This document shows positions 31,810-41,928 of a stretch of DNA of 64,000 nt, piece after piece; position 1 is the stretch's first letter; every line of letters begins with the position of its first letter. The notes under the pieces are model-generated. The model did not search any database. It saw nothing but the letters and a program-made list of their open reading frames with translations, and was not told the DNA's origin. Made by a program: the position numbers and the translations under genes. Source of the DNA: Rhizoclosmatium globosum (taxonomy: Eukaryota; Chytridiomycota; Chytridiomycetes; Chytridiales; Chytriomycetaceae). The DNA is taken from NCBI GenBank assembly GCA_002104985.1, contig MCGO01000002.1:310001-374000 (forward strand), given 5' to 3'.

Positions 31810-34001
31810 ATGCGCACTGCCCTCTTTCATCTGGTTGCCGTTGTTGCCAGCGTTATGGCTGCCACATCCGGCTCGTCTTTCCCAACCGCCGCTGCCACTC
31901 GTCCCGCAAGTGACTATCTCTGGCCATATCCAAAGACCATCGTTGATCACAATACTGTCGTGAACCTCCCAGCAGGAGGCTTCCAAGTCAAGGCCTTCAA
32001 CGACAACGACTACTTTTTTGAAGACCTCGAAGCTGCGATCGCCGCTTTGCAGACCTCATTTTCCTCCAAAGTCAGCTTGACCTCATCTAGTGCCCAGAAA
32101 TATCCTGTCACCATCGCTATCGATCGTGCCATTAAAGGACCTGCCCAGCTTGTGGATGTCAACGAGTCATACTCCTTGAACGTGACTGCAAGTGGAGCTA
32201 CGATCCATGCACCAAACCAGGTTGGAGCAAGGTACGCCCTTCAGACCCTGTCACAGCTCGTTACTGCCCAAGGAACACTTGCTGTTGCCGACATCGCGGA
32301 CCAACCTCGCTTCGCATACCGTGGATTCATGCTCGACACAGCTAGAAACTATTTCTATGTCGAGGATATCAAGCGTGTACTCGATGGTTTGGCGGCTACC
32401 AAGATCAACGTCTTCCATTGGCACATTTACGACACACAGTCGTTCCCAATCAAGTGGGATTCTCATCTTGAGTTGTTGAAGGCTGCTTACAAGGACGCCC
32501 AAGGAAAGCCTAAGGTATCCTAAATGACTTCAAGGTTTCCAGGACTTCAGCTAAGATAACCTTTCTGCAGTATACACTGAGCAAAATGTTCGTGATATTG
32601 TTCAGTACGCTTATCAAAGAAACATTCGTGTTATTCCAGAGTTTGAAATGCCAGGTGAGCCATCGTCAGATGAAATGATTATTTAACTCATTGCTTCATC
32701 ATGAAGGACACAATGGAGTCTTTGGACATGTGGATCCATCTCTCGTTTCTGCTTGGAACCATTCTCCTTGGGATAACGTTGGTTGTCATCATAATTCCAC
32801 CTCGTCTTACCACAAAATTAGTACAACGGCTACCCTGCCAACGCAACCAACTTGACTCCTGACAACCAATATGTCGGATGGGGCCGCCAATACTGTGCCG
32901 AGCCACCATGCGGACAGCTTGACGTTCGCAAGCCAAAGGCTATTGCTCTTCTCGATCAATTGATTTCCGAAGTTGGAGCCTGGTTCGCTGATCCGTACCT
33001 CCACGTCGGACACGATGAAGTGAATGCTCGCGCGTACGGTCTTGTCCCTGATTCTTGGGACTCTGTTCCAAACGAAGCTGTTTACGGACTTATGCGAGAA
33101 TTTGAGCCAAAGCTTGTCAACATGCTCGCTAAGTATGGAAAGAAGTATGCTGCTTGGGACGAAGTTATCACAGTAAGTCCGAGCCTTTGAAATGAGGGTA
33201 CAATGAGTAACAATCGCGTTTGAATGTAGAACTACGGAATTGAACAAATTGTTCCTAAAGACGCTCTTATTACCTTATGGGAAGATCCAAGTGCAGTAGC
33301 TGCAGCCACCGCCCTTGGAATCTCGAAAATTGTTGTTGGTCCATGGACAGACCTGTACTTTGACTGCTCTCCATCTCAAATCTGGTGCCAAAACTATGGA
33401 GACGAATTCCTTCCAGCAACAACCTACTCCGACCCCAACTACATCTTCTTCCCTGGAAAGTGGCACACCTGGCAAACCATGTACACATATGATCCATTTA
33501 CTGGAGTCGCCGACAGTGAAAGGGTGCGATTTACGGTGGATTTGGGGCGTTGTGGACTGAAACTGTCAAGCGTCACAACCTTGACAAATATGTTTTCCCA
33601 CGTGTTGCAGCTGTTGGAGAGCGATACTGGTCATTTGACGCGGCTCCAGCTTTTAATCCATTGGATGCGGCTTCGGTTGCAGCCACTTCAGCGCGATTGG
33701 AGCGTTTCCGTGCTTCATTGATCAATGAGCATGCAATTAACTCGGCGACCTTGGATTACGGGGGTAACGATGAGGGTACCGTTTACAGAATGGAAGCGTG
33801 TGATGGTCCTCAGAGGCCAGAATATTACACTACTTCATCTGGAGGTGAAGCTGGAATGCCAGTTGTTGATATTAACGGAAACGCCCCCAACGCTACTGGA
33901 AATTTTACTACGGATTTGGAGACTTTTGTAAGATTGCTTCTACTTACAAGACCAACTCATTTGTTCCTGTTGTGCCTTCTAAGGTTGCTTACCCATACTA
34001 A
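31810..34001 (+). CDS. Secreted GH20 beta-N-acetylhexosaminidase
   Basis: ATG 31810 opens a clear signal peptide (MRTALFHLVAVVASVMAA). The GH20b-like N-terminal domain leads into the catalytic barrel: RFAYRGFMLDTARNYF, INVFHWHIYDTQSFP, IRVIPEFEMPGHNGV, the catalytic pair in LHVGHDEV, a GPW segment and FGALWTETV. GH20 enzymes remove terminal GlcNAc/GalNAc from chitooligosaccharides or glycans; in fungi they mostly act on chitin outside the cell. Introns are at about 32518-32571, 32656-32705, 32776-32827 and 33174-33229. Frame breaks near 32573, 33525 and 33928 each fit one missing base. The last one yields a C-terminus CKIASTYKTNSF...AYPY with a TAA at 33999. The usual GGDE is GHDE here. Confidence 0.9.
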
Positions 34002-34167
34002 AGACTGAACGTTTCTATTCTTCTGAATCCTAACTTGTTATGGTGAACACTTTCTATTCATTAAATGAAATTATTCTACAATTAAGAGCTGTGTTGTGGC
34101 GCTGGCGCCTCGTCTTTGTCGAAAGGCCAAAAATAGGAAGGGTGAAGAGAATATCCCACAAAAACTC

Positions 34168-34439
34168 ATGCATCTTACCAACGCCGTCACCTTCACAACT
34201 GCCATCCTCTCTGTTAAAGTCGTACATGCAGAAAACACATCCACAGTGGGGCACCAATGCCGCTGCCACGGGTTCTTGAGCTTCCCTTCACTGCTCCAAA
34301 CTCAGTTTCAATTGCAGCTCCGTCTGCCCTGTCGACTGCGTTGTCCTCTCCTACCTGTAACAAATTTCAAGGTCCCCATAATGAATACGTGTTGCATCCA
34401 GCCAAGTTCCTGGCTGGAGTAGTTGGAAGTTTGTTTTGA
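34168..34439 (+). CDS. Possible small secreted, perhaps GPI-anchored, protein
   Basis: ATG 34168 opens a plausible signal peptide (MHLTNAVTFTTAILSVKVVHA). After one frame adjustment near 34252 the frame continues as a Pro/Ser/Ala-rich segment (LELPFTAPNSVSIAAPSALS), a single Cys region (SPTCNKFQGPH) and a short hydrophobic C-terminus (AKFLAGVVGSLF) resembling a GPI signal. About 90 residues, no family recognised. It follows the hexosaminidase on the same strand, 166 bp after its stop, which would suit a cell-wall or secreted role, but this is inference. Confidence 0.38.
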
Positions 34440-34515
34440 AACTGATCACTATTTTTGTATTTATCGCAGATGTAGCCAATGAAAATAACAATATAATCTC
34501 GAACAATTTATTTCC

Positions 34516-34692
34516 TCAATACCCTTTCATCTGAGTTGCAAGGGCTGCAGTTCTCCCACGATAATACCAAAGTCATCATTGTACCACTTGCTGAGGAGTG
34601 CGATCTCAGCAAGCGTCAAAGACTCTTGGTTGTGTGAGAGTTGGGGGATGATGGGTGGGGGAAAGGTTGCTGGGCTGGAGCAGGCGGCGCGT
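34516..34692 (-). pseudogene. Truncated duplicate of the 3' end of the QN-rich gene
   Basis: This segment repeats, with about 85-90 percent identity by eye, the 3' coding end of the adjacent minus gene at about 35005-35192. It encodes SLTLAEIALLSKWYNDDFG and then IIVGELQPLQLR before a stop. No upstream exons, start codon or Gln-rich region accompany it, so it is a partial gene duplication rather than a gene. Between 34693 and 34995 I see no other feature. Confidence 0.7.
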
Positions 34693-34995
34693 AAAAAGTA
34701 GATTACATCTTCTTGAAATGAGACTAATGTTTAGTTTAAACACGTTCAGATATGATATTAGCACTCTTCCAGCACTTTCAATTTTGATATAAGCTCTTAC
34801 TTCCATAGAAACACCGACCTTTCTAGAAAAAGTAAGTCAGGGGTCACAATGTCTCACTCCACTCTGAATACCGTTACACCCAACAAAAAGGATCTGAAGT
34901 TTGTTTTTTTAAACTGCACTGAAGAATTGAATTTATTGCAAAGCTAAAACAAAACAAAATAAAGGTGATAATGCAAAACCTGTCCCCATCTTCCA

Positions 34996-35888
34996 TCAAT
35001 ACCCTTTCATAAAATCCCGCAGCTTGCTGAGTTGCAGGGCTGCAGGTCTCCCACGATAACCCAAAGTCATCATTGTACCACTTGCTGAGGATTGCGATCT
35101 CAGCAAGCGTCAAAGACTCTTGGTTGTGGAGAGTTGGGGGATGATGTGCGGGGGAAAGGTTGCCGGCCCTGGAGCAGGTGGCGCGGCGTTAAAGAGGTGG
35201 TGGATTTGGGGAGGGGTGTTTTGTGGGATTGGAACTGGGCCCCACCCGTCTTTTGCTTTGCTCAGCTGGGCAAGGGATTGTCGGCCAGCCATGTCAAATG
35301 CCTATTTTTGATAAATTAGCTGTCATCCAGTTGAAGTAAAAGGCGTTCAGGAACGTACCAGTCTGTTGCGCGCGCCAATACGAATGTTTGCAAAGGTGGC
35401 CGTGATGTATGAGTGGTTGTTCTGCTGCATAGCTGCATTTGCTGCGACCTGAACACCAAGGCTCCGACCTGACACCAAGGGCGTTTTGCTGAGCAGTCAA
35501 GACAGCGAGTTGGGCATTGACGGCGGCGAGACCCTGGACCACGGCATTCGCATTCTGGTTCTGATTCTGGTTCTGGTTCGGATTTGCCTGGGAAACGGCC
35601 TCGTGGACGCGGCGGGTGGCGTCTCCCATTTCGCGTCAGTGACAAAGGCCGCGTCGCCTGGGCAAAAGAGGGTTCAATCAATCAGTTCAATCGACTCTTA
35701 AGGCTTGGTTGGCGCTTACCGATTCGGCGCTTGATTCCGTGCATCGTCTGAATAACACTTTTACGCGCCTCCTCACGTGCAACATCGTCATCGCCAACCA
35801 TTCCAGCAGCCACTGCTCGTGTTTGCATATCGGGGATTGTGTTGCTGATAGCGTTGACGAATGCGGGGGATGCGGGGAGTCCGGCCAT
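34996..35888 (-). CDS. QN-rich protein, function unknown
   Basis: ATG 35888 (MAGLPASPAFVNAISN) opens a protein of about 250 residues. After an intron near 35655-35717 comes a tract of alternating Gln and Asn (NPNQNQNQNQNANA, about 35555-35585), a helical stretch (GLAAVNAQLAVLTAQQN) and a short tandem repeat ALGVQV. A second intron (about 35305-35359) precedes a conserved-looking C-terminal part (AFDMAGRQSLAQLSKAKDGWGPVP; SLTLAEIAILSKWYNDDFG) ending RDFMKGY. Four or five single-base frame breaks must be bridged. QN tracts are common in fungal regulators and assembly-prone proteins. I do not recognise the family. Its 3' end is duplicated downstream at 34516-34692. Confidence 0.55.
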
Positions 35889-36356
35889 CTTTTGTTTTGT
35901 TTGTTTGTTTGTTGGCTTGTTGTGTTTTTGTTTGGACTCTTTCGTTTTCACATTTGTAATCGTAACTTTTAGTTCTCCATCTTAATCAACCATCTAAACA
36001 TGAGGATCTAAACAATAGTGACACACATAGTCTCAAGAAAAAAAGACTACCAAAACCCCAACATCATTTTCACTGGCCTCCATTTCCATTCTCTGTTCCA
36101 CCCACCCACCACCATTCTCACTTTCAGTCTGACTCTTCGGACTCCCACTTCCCGCACCCGCTTCCGTCTTCCTACCTCCAAACCCACCCCTCCACCAATC
36201 CTCCACAACTCCACTCGCTTTCCCAAGACTTCCTCCCAACCCATACGCACTAGGCTATGCTCCACCTTCGTCCCGGTGAAACAACAGGCGTACTCAACTG
36301 CACATACTGCGGTGCTGCTACAACTGGTTCGGTGACACCTTTTCCGTATACTACTA
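35889..36356. other. Intergenic region; possible alternative 3' end of the Ser-rich gene
   Basis: On the minus strand, 36268-36420 is open in a second frame (VLGSAFAYLASGLEVLVVVYG through SPGRRWSIA, TAG near 36268), which could be the true C-terminus of the gene above if a base is missing. Otherwise there are only low-complexity CT-rich stretches (36085-36240). The region also contains the divergent 5' end of the QN-rich gene. Confidence 0.35.
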
Positions 36357-38827
36357 CTAACACTTCCAGTCCACTTGCGAGGTACGCAAACGCGCTTCCC
36401 AAGACTCCTTGCTGCTTTCCGTCACTTCCACTTGGAGGGACACTGCGTTTGGATCGTTGGCAACGAAAAAGTGGGATGGTTCGGGGGGTGGTGCTGACGA
36501 GTGGTGTGTGGATGCAGCAGGGACTGCGGCGGCGGCTGCTGTTGCTGCTGTGGCAGCTGCTTTGGATACATACGTAAAAGCACTCGACAAAGCACCCGTT
36601 AATGCTCCGATAGAACTTTCTCGTCGTACGCGTGGCGGTCCTCCTTCTCCTGATGTATTATTCACACTGGAAGTACCAGGTACAGGTGGACTGTCTGTTC
36701 GTGCGCGTGGTGGAGGGCTGTTGAAACTAGTGGTGGCTGAATCGGAAAGTGGGGATGGATGATGGAAGGAGGATTTGGATTGGAATGTTGGGGATCCGTT
36801 GTCAGACACTCTGCTCAATGCTCCTTTTTGGGAGGTCGCGGAAGAGACAGCGTTGGATGAATCATATCATTGCTTCCTGCTGCTGTTGATGATGCAGCAG
36901 ATGGGTTTGAAGAATGGCGTTTTGATGGTGAGTTCCCCTCCATGAATGTTTTGAGACTTGAACTCTGTTGTAGTGATTCCTTTTTGGGTAATGGTTGAAG
37001 GTGTGGTAATGATGCCGAGTGTGATATTTTGCGGAATTGAGGTGGTTTGTAGGAAGCATGTTCAGTCTTGACGATTCCACTCGCAGACACAACAAAGTCA
37101 GCAGTTGATACTGTCAATGTGTTAGTAATCAAGTGAATCAATAAAAATTAAATTACCATCCAAGAAATCACCAGTTTCCGGATCTACTCGTCCAGCAAAG
37201 CTGACTTCCTCAGCAACTGCATTAATAAGCTCCTCATTTGGCAAGTTCACAGCCTCTGACCCTGAATTTGCTGGATTTGAGCCTCTACGAAGCAAACTTA
37301 TCGAATCCTGAGAAGCCGTGCGAGGAGTAATAGTCTTCGAAGGGGCAGAATATTCATTATTGTGCAACAATTCCAACTCTTCGGCTTCCTTCTTATCAGC
37401 CAGGACCTTACTTAGACTGTGTGATGGATTTTCGATTGCTTGCTGCAAGACGGAAGCTCGCTTTCGGACCATTTGGATGGAGTTGCGGTTGGTCTTTGGG
37501 ATGGATGGCTTTACGTAATTGGGGTCATCATCGCCTACGGTGGCATCAACGCCATGAGTCAAAGTCTGTTCTAGCATAGTTCCAGGCTCGACTGACATCC
37601 GCTTCTTGTTTTCGCTATACTGTGACATGAAGGATTTCAAATCCTGCTCAGCAGCAGCCTTCGTTGCCTCCCCAGCCATAGAATGTAAAGGCACACTCAT
37701 TCTCTTTTTTACGGCACGAATAGAAGGTGAAGACATAGAGCGAGATTGAGAAATGACACGGGGGCGTTCATAGGTGGCTTCTGTCTCATCATTCAAGCCA
37801 ATGTATTCCTCCTCCTGCTCAGCATCACCATTATATGAAACTGATGCAGCCGCAGCGACAGCGGCAGCAGCATTCTTCGTATGAGATTCAAGCAGTATTT
37901 CACGCAGGCGGTCGTCGTATCCAGAGGTGATTGCATTGATAGTTTCTTCTGAAGGTACAGCAGGAGTATCCGGTGGTGATAGCAGTGAGTTATTCGACAT
38001 GCTTCTGAAATCAATGCTCTTTCCACGAATACGTTCGCGGGCTCGTTGGCGGACAGCTGCATCGTCGTTTGCAGCGGGGTTCAGGGTCCATGTGGACTTT
38101 GAGCGTTCCACCACCGGCAATATGGAATCCGCATCAAGCTGCACTGAGTTTCGAGCAGCGACACGAGAAGTAGAGCGACGCCGAGCCACCTTGTCCTTGT
38201 CCTTTGCGGCTGACAGTTGAGTCGGAGTGGCATTCGTGGGAGTTGAATCGGGGGAGACTGAGCATCAGGCGATGCAGTTTGCTGTGTGGAATCCGCAGCG
38301 ACAATTCCGTACGCACCGCCGAGAGTCGATGTTCTGTTTGCGGGAACTGCGCGGGTGCTCAGACGGCGCTGGACCCTGCCGCGGTCGGTGCTTGCTTCGC
38401 GTTCTTCGGCGGCGGCGGCGGCGGCACTGGCACTGAGAGCGAGTCGACAAGGCCCTCGTCCCAGTTGGATGCCTGTCAAGTCAAATGAGGGAGAATGCAT
38501 GGTTGGATTCTGGCTGCCAATATCTCTGCACAAACAAGACACACCAACCTGTGCTATCCGCTGCAGCATCGCAGACTGTCTCCGCGCCGCCCGTTCCGCA
38601 TCCGCTCCACCGTCGTTTGAGTCATCGGACGACGTCGAGTCTCGGCGCCGCAGCTGTCGTCCAATCAGATCGCTGCCCGAAGTGGCGGACTCCGTTTCTG
38701 CTGTCCCCGTCCACTGCTTCCACCTTCCGTTCCGGTGGAGGCTGAGTCAGCCGTCGTGCTGAAGGCGACCGTGCTGCTCCAAGGGCGTGGAGAGTCGCCG
38801 GCGTCGATCAGCATCCTCATTGCTCAT
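36357..38827 (-). CDS. Large Ser/Ala-rich low-complexity protein, function unknown
   Basis: ATG 38827 (MSNEDADRRRRLSTP) starts a long, mostly disordered protein. Segments include RRRDSTSSDDSNDGG, an intron at about 38460-38535, then RRRSTSRVAARNSVQ, repeated basic-Ser motifs of the type KKRMSVP/KKRMSVE/RKRASV (candidate kinase sites with R-x-x-S), an Ala run, and after an intron at about 37109-37155 a Pro/Ser-rich C-terminal half with a second Ala/Thr run. Frame breaks occur near 38755, 38240 and 36825. No folded domain is recognised. The density of R-x-x-S sites suggests a phosphorylated scaffold, but this is inference. The stop is uncertain (36357 or about 36268). Confidence 0.5.
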
Positions 38828-38934
38828 CTTGTGGAAATCTGCTTTGGGATTTGGGAATCAAACAAATCAATGAGGTCTTATAATGTACTTATATTATTAA
38901 TGAGAATCTAGAGAATTATGTGCATATGCGTGAA

Positions 38935-39507
38935 TTAAACATGTTCGAGCTCCATAGCCACATCCTCGTTATCTTCCCTTCCCATTCTTCTCCGACACTC
39001 TACACACCATTCACGGAACGGAATGAAAGCCTCAACACAATCCAGAGCGTATAAATCACGGTGAGTCCAACACCAATCCCAGCGTTATCCATTTTGTGTC
39101 GTCATCGTCGCCCTTATAAGACAGCATAAAAGACCACCTCCCAAACGATCTTGATTGATCCCCACACACAATATACCACACAAACAACGCCATATACTCC
39201 GGAATGAGTCTATTGACACTCAAATATCCCCAGTGTTGAATGCACACACAAGTACCAAATCCATCACACTGAATGCAACGTTTATATCAATCGGATTCCG
39301 ACTCTCACGCACATTCGTAATGACTGAGAAAACATTCCAAGGTCAAGAGGATGGGGATGGCAACTAAATATACTCGGATGGACGTTGATGCTCTGGTGTT
39401 GAACCATCGAGGTTCAGCGGCAAGTCAGCTCGAAGTGCAACATCTTCCCAGTTCAGCTCTTTGACAGTGTTCAATGATGAGAGACGTGGAAACGGAGGGA
39501 ACTTCAT
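38935..39507 (-). CDS. Four-TM protein, minus-strand array copy 1
   Basis: ATG 39507 (MKFPPFPRLSSLN) leads through a soluble N-terminus (LNWEDVALRADLPLNLDG) to hydrophobic spans (VAIPILLTLECFSVIT; VAFSVMDLVLVCAFN; VIYTLWIVLRAFIPF) and a charged tail (REWCVECRRRMGREDNED). At least three single-base frame breaks interrupt it, near 39365, 39235 and 39027. The tail and last span match copy 2 (LPFRDYAMQVRNAV), which confirms common descent. The membrane topology and the R-x-[YW]-[AC]-x-x-[VC]-R tail also resemble the four-TM genes at 2-1769. Function unknown. Confidence 0.5.
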
Positions 39508-39629
39508 GTTCAATGTGGTGAGAAAGCCAGAGGCTTCGTTTTTGAAACAGATTTAGAGATTTGGTTAAGAAGGTTCGACTGCACTTTATTGACTTTATTG
39601 TATTTAAATTTTAATGAGACATTTAATGA

Positions 39630-40221
39630 TCATGGAAGAGAATTTTTCTTGGCTTCTTGCACAGCGTTGCGCACTTGCATAGCATAATCCCGAAATGGAA
39701 GGAAAGCTCTGATGACAATCCAATAAGCAAAACCAATGGAAGAATTGTACTGATTGCCAAACTAGTGTACTTGATTGTATCAATTGTTCCCTGGTCCAAC
39801 TTCCTGTTTGTGTCCTGCGGCAGACCAAACCTTTCAAACAAAACCAAATAATAGACCACCATCCACACCAAGCGAATAGCGGTAACAATTACGAAGTAGT
39901 AGATATATACCACCATCCATTCTATATCGACACAGGTATTAAATGAAGAAATACCACAAAACATTGAAACCTCACCTGGAATAAGCCGAACAACAGATAA
40001 ATATCCCCAAATGCTAGAAACCGACATCAACGCCAAATCAACAATCAGATATACAGTGACTGGCGTCATCAGGGGAAGTCCGTTGTTTGCATTCGATACG
40101 AAAAAGAGTGGAAGTACCAAGCCTGGAGCAACTTATGGAAAAGCGGTAGTTACCAGGTTTTGGATGCGGAAGCAAGTCGGGATGGTTTGTTCCTCAATTT
40201 TGAGGTGGAATTGAAAGGCAT
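39630..40221 (-). CDS. Four-TM protein, minus-strand array copy 2
   Basis: The best-preserved member of the local array. ATG 40221 (MPFNSTSKLRNKPSR) is followed by a short intron or frame break near 40100-40155, then four hydrophobic segments: LVLPLFFVSN, VYLIVDLALMSVSSIWGYLSV, WMVVYIYYFVIVTAIRLVW and ISTILPLVLLIGF. The C-terminus, after one frame adjustment near 39730, reads IRAFLPFRDYAMQVRNAVQEAKKNSLP with a stop at 39630. No known family. It is likely a small integral membrane protein with a basic cytosolic tail. Confidence 0.55.
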
Positions 40222-40329
40222 CTACGTTTGACAAGTGGATGATTTGTGTCAATTTTGAGGAGGAGTAGGCTGAGTCTTAAAATTAAGATGCAGTGAATTG
40301 AGAGGGAGCAAAAAAGATCGTAAGTTCAA

Positions 40330-40830
40330 AAAAAGAGCAATCAACTTAGAGAGCTGCTAACTTATAGAATAGAGTTCTGGCGGTTCGCTTCTCTCACAAC
40401 TTTATGAACTGCCAGAGCACAATCCAAAATAGAAATGATTGGAATGAAAACAAAACAACTAGCATTATATATTTGAAGGAATCAATTTAACTTGTACTCA
40501 TGTTTGGAAAAGGGTCAAGTAGGCAATAGAGTACAGTCCAAATAATCTTAATAACTCCCCAAATTATGTAGTAGTACATGAACTTGGTCATCCATTCTAT
40601 TTACCACCGAATATGAGTGTTATACTTTTTAAAATTATGCCTGGAATCCACGCAACATACCCAAACGCATTCACCATATCAATGATACAATGATAGCACT
40701 CCAGACCCTTTCAAAATACAGAAAAGTATGTAATCTTGGGGGAAAACTCTCAGGAGCTGGACAGGATTGATAGTACAGAAGAACGAAACTTTGGCATTCC
40801 CATAGGATATTGAACTTCACCGGAGTGGGT
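40330..40830 (-). pseudogene. Four-TM protein, degraded array copy 3
   Basis: Minus-strand sequence keeps recognisable pieces in the family order: MVNAFGYVAWIPGIILK, then EWMTKFMYYYIIWGVIKIIW (compare EWMVVYIYYFVIVTAIRLVW in copy 2) and a final WIVLWQFIKL-like segment. Frame changes and stops separate the pieces, and a start codon is not evident. It could be a damaged gene or a real gene hidden by consensus errors. Confidence 0.42.
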
Positions 40831-40904
40831 CTGCAGGATTAATTAATTGGAGTTACAGTTCTACATTCTTCTCTTTTCCCTCTTTTCCTTTTCCAACAAA
40901 CCAG

Positions 40905-41764
40905 ATGTTCCGATTGTGTCTTCGCGCTCCACTCACCTCAGCTCGTCCTAGTGCATTCATCACAGCTGCTCGTCCACTTACGGCCCTCTTTTCTACGGCA
41001 GCGGACGGTATACAACGATCAACGCTTGTGCCTTTTGTTAACCTAAACCTTCCGTACCTACTTAGCCCCTTCTCCTCTCATCACAACGCTCAAAAACTCA
41101 CTGAAAGAGTCTATGAAGGCGTCAGACAAGCCAAGAGTTCTTGTCATCAAGTCCTTGTTGTCGAGATTACTTACGCGGGAAAGGCTACAAACAACGCTGA
41201 AACTCCTGAGATGGTCCTGTTGAAGGCAATCAAGAAACGAAAGGAAGCTTCTGCTCAGTATAAGGAAGCTGGGCGTACGGAATTGAGTGATGTTGAAGAA
41301 AGAGGTGTGTGTTGAATCTTCATTGTTTGGATCGAGGCTGGAGGATATCGCTCCGTCATCAAATCGATTATGATATCAATTAGATGGATATGTGACGCAC
41401 GCATATCGACGGAGTGATTCGAGTTCGTGGGATCAGAGCGTTCTGCCTTATTCTAACTTCTGAGCGTGTCCTCGGAGCGTGTCCTCGGAATTCTGTGCAT
41501 CAGTGTTATAGCATACCGTGATTCAATTTCTAACTATTCGTTCTGATTATTTAGATTACTGTCATCGAGTCCTTCCTCCCCAAGCAACTCAGTGGTGCTG
41601 AGATTGATCAAGTTGTTGATTCAGTTGTGACACGTTTGAATGCCACGTCTGTGAAGGAGATGGGAAAAGTAATGAAGGCGGTCGAGGGTGAGATTGCACA
41701 GGGAAGTGCAACAAAGCAGGCTCTTTCTGAGGCCATCAAGAAGCGTTTGACAGCTTCAAAGTAA
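40905..41764 (+). CDS. AIM41: Mitochondrial YqeY/GatB-like domain protein (AIM41 type)
   Basis: ATG 40905 opens an Arg/Ser/Ala-rich presequence (MFRLCLRAPLTSARPSAF) typical of mitochondrial import. The YqeY domain follows: EITYAGKATNNAETPEMVLLKAIKKRKEASAQYKEAGR, then after a 264-nt intron ITVIESFLPKQLSGAEID and SVKEMGKVMKAVEGEIA. The family is related to the tail of GatB amidotransferase; yeast Aim41 is mitochondrial with a poorly known role linked to tRNA-dependent amidation or translation. The segment around 41120-41165 needs frame correction (RVLVIKSLLS in another frame). The intron contains a 13-bp direct repeat (GCGTGTCCTCGGA, about 41464-41490). Confidence 0.8.
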
Positions 41765-41928
41765 AGTAAAACACCCCAGAATTGAAAAGATACTATTTTC
41801 TGGCTTGTGATGCTCCGTGTGATTGCAGCGAATGCGAAACATTCTTTCCAATTTCGCCTTTGGGAACCAACCAAACTACCCACAGAGACACCACCGCAGA
41901 CACACCCCAACCACGAACCAACCAAACA

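Noticed and set aside
32518..32571. U12-type intron in GH20 (donor GTATCCT)
   Set aside because: The donor resembles the minor-class consensus, but no convincing TTCCTTAAC-like branch site precedes the acceptor, and the rest of the window looks U2-type.
36257..36762. Plus-strand frames with a CxxC pair (NCTYCG) opposite the Ser-rich gene
   Set aside because: Only one CxxC, no further domain, and the minus strand reads continuously through most of the region.
41455..41495. 13-bp direct repeat as a possible mobile-element footprint
   Set aside because: Too short, inside an intron, with no flanking inverted repeats or target duplication.
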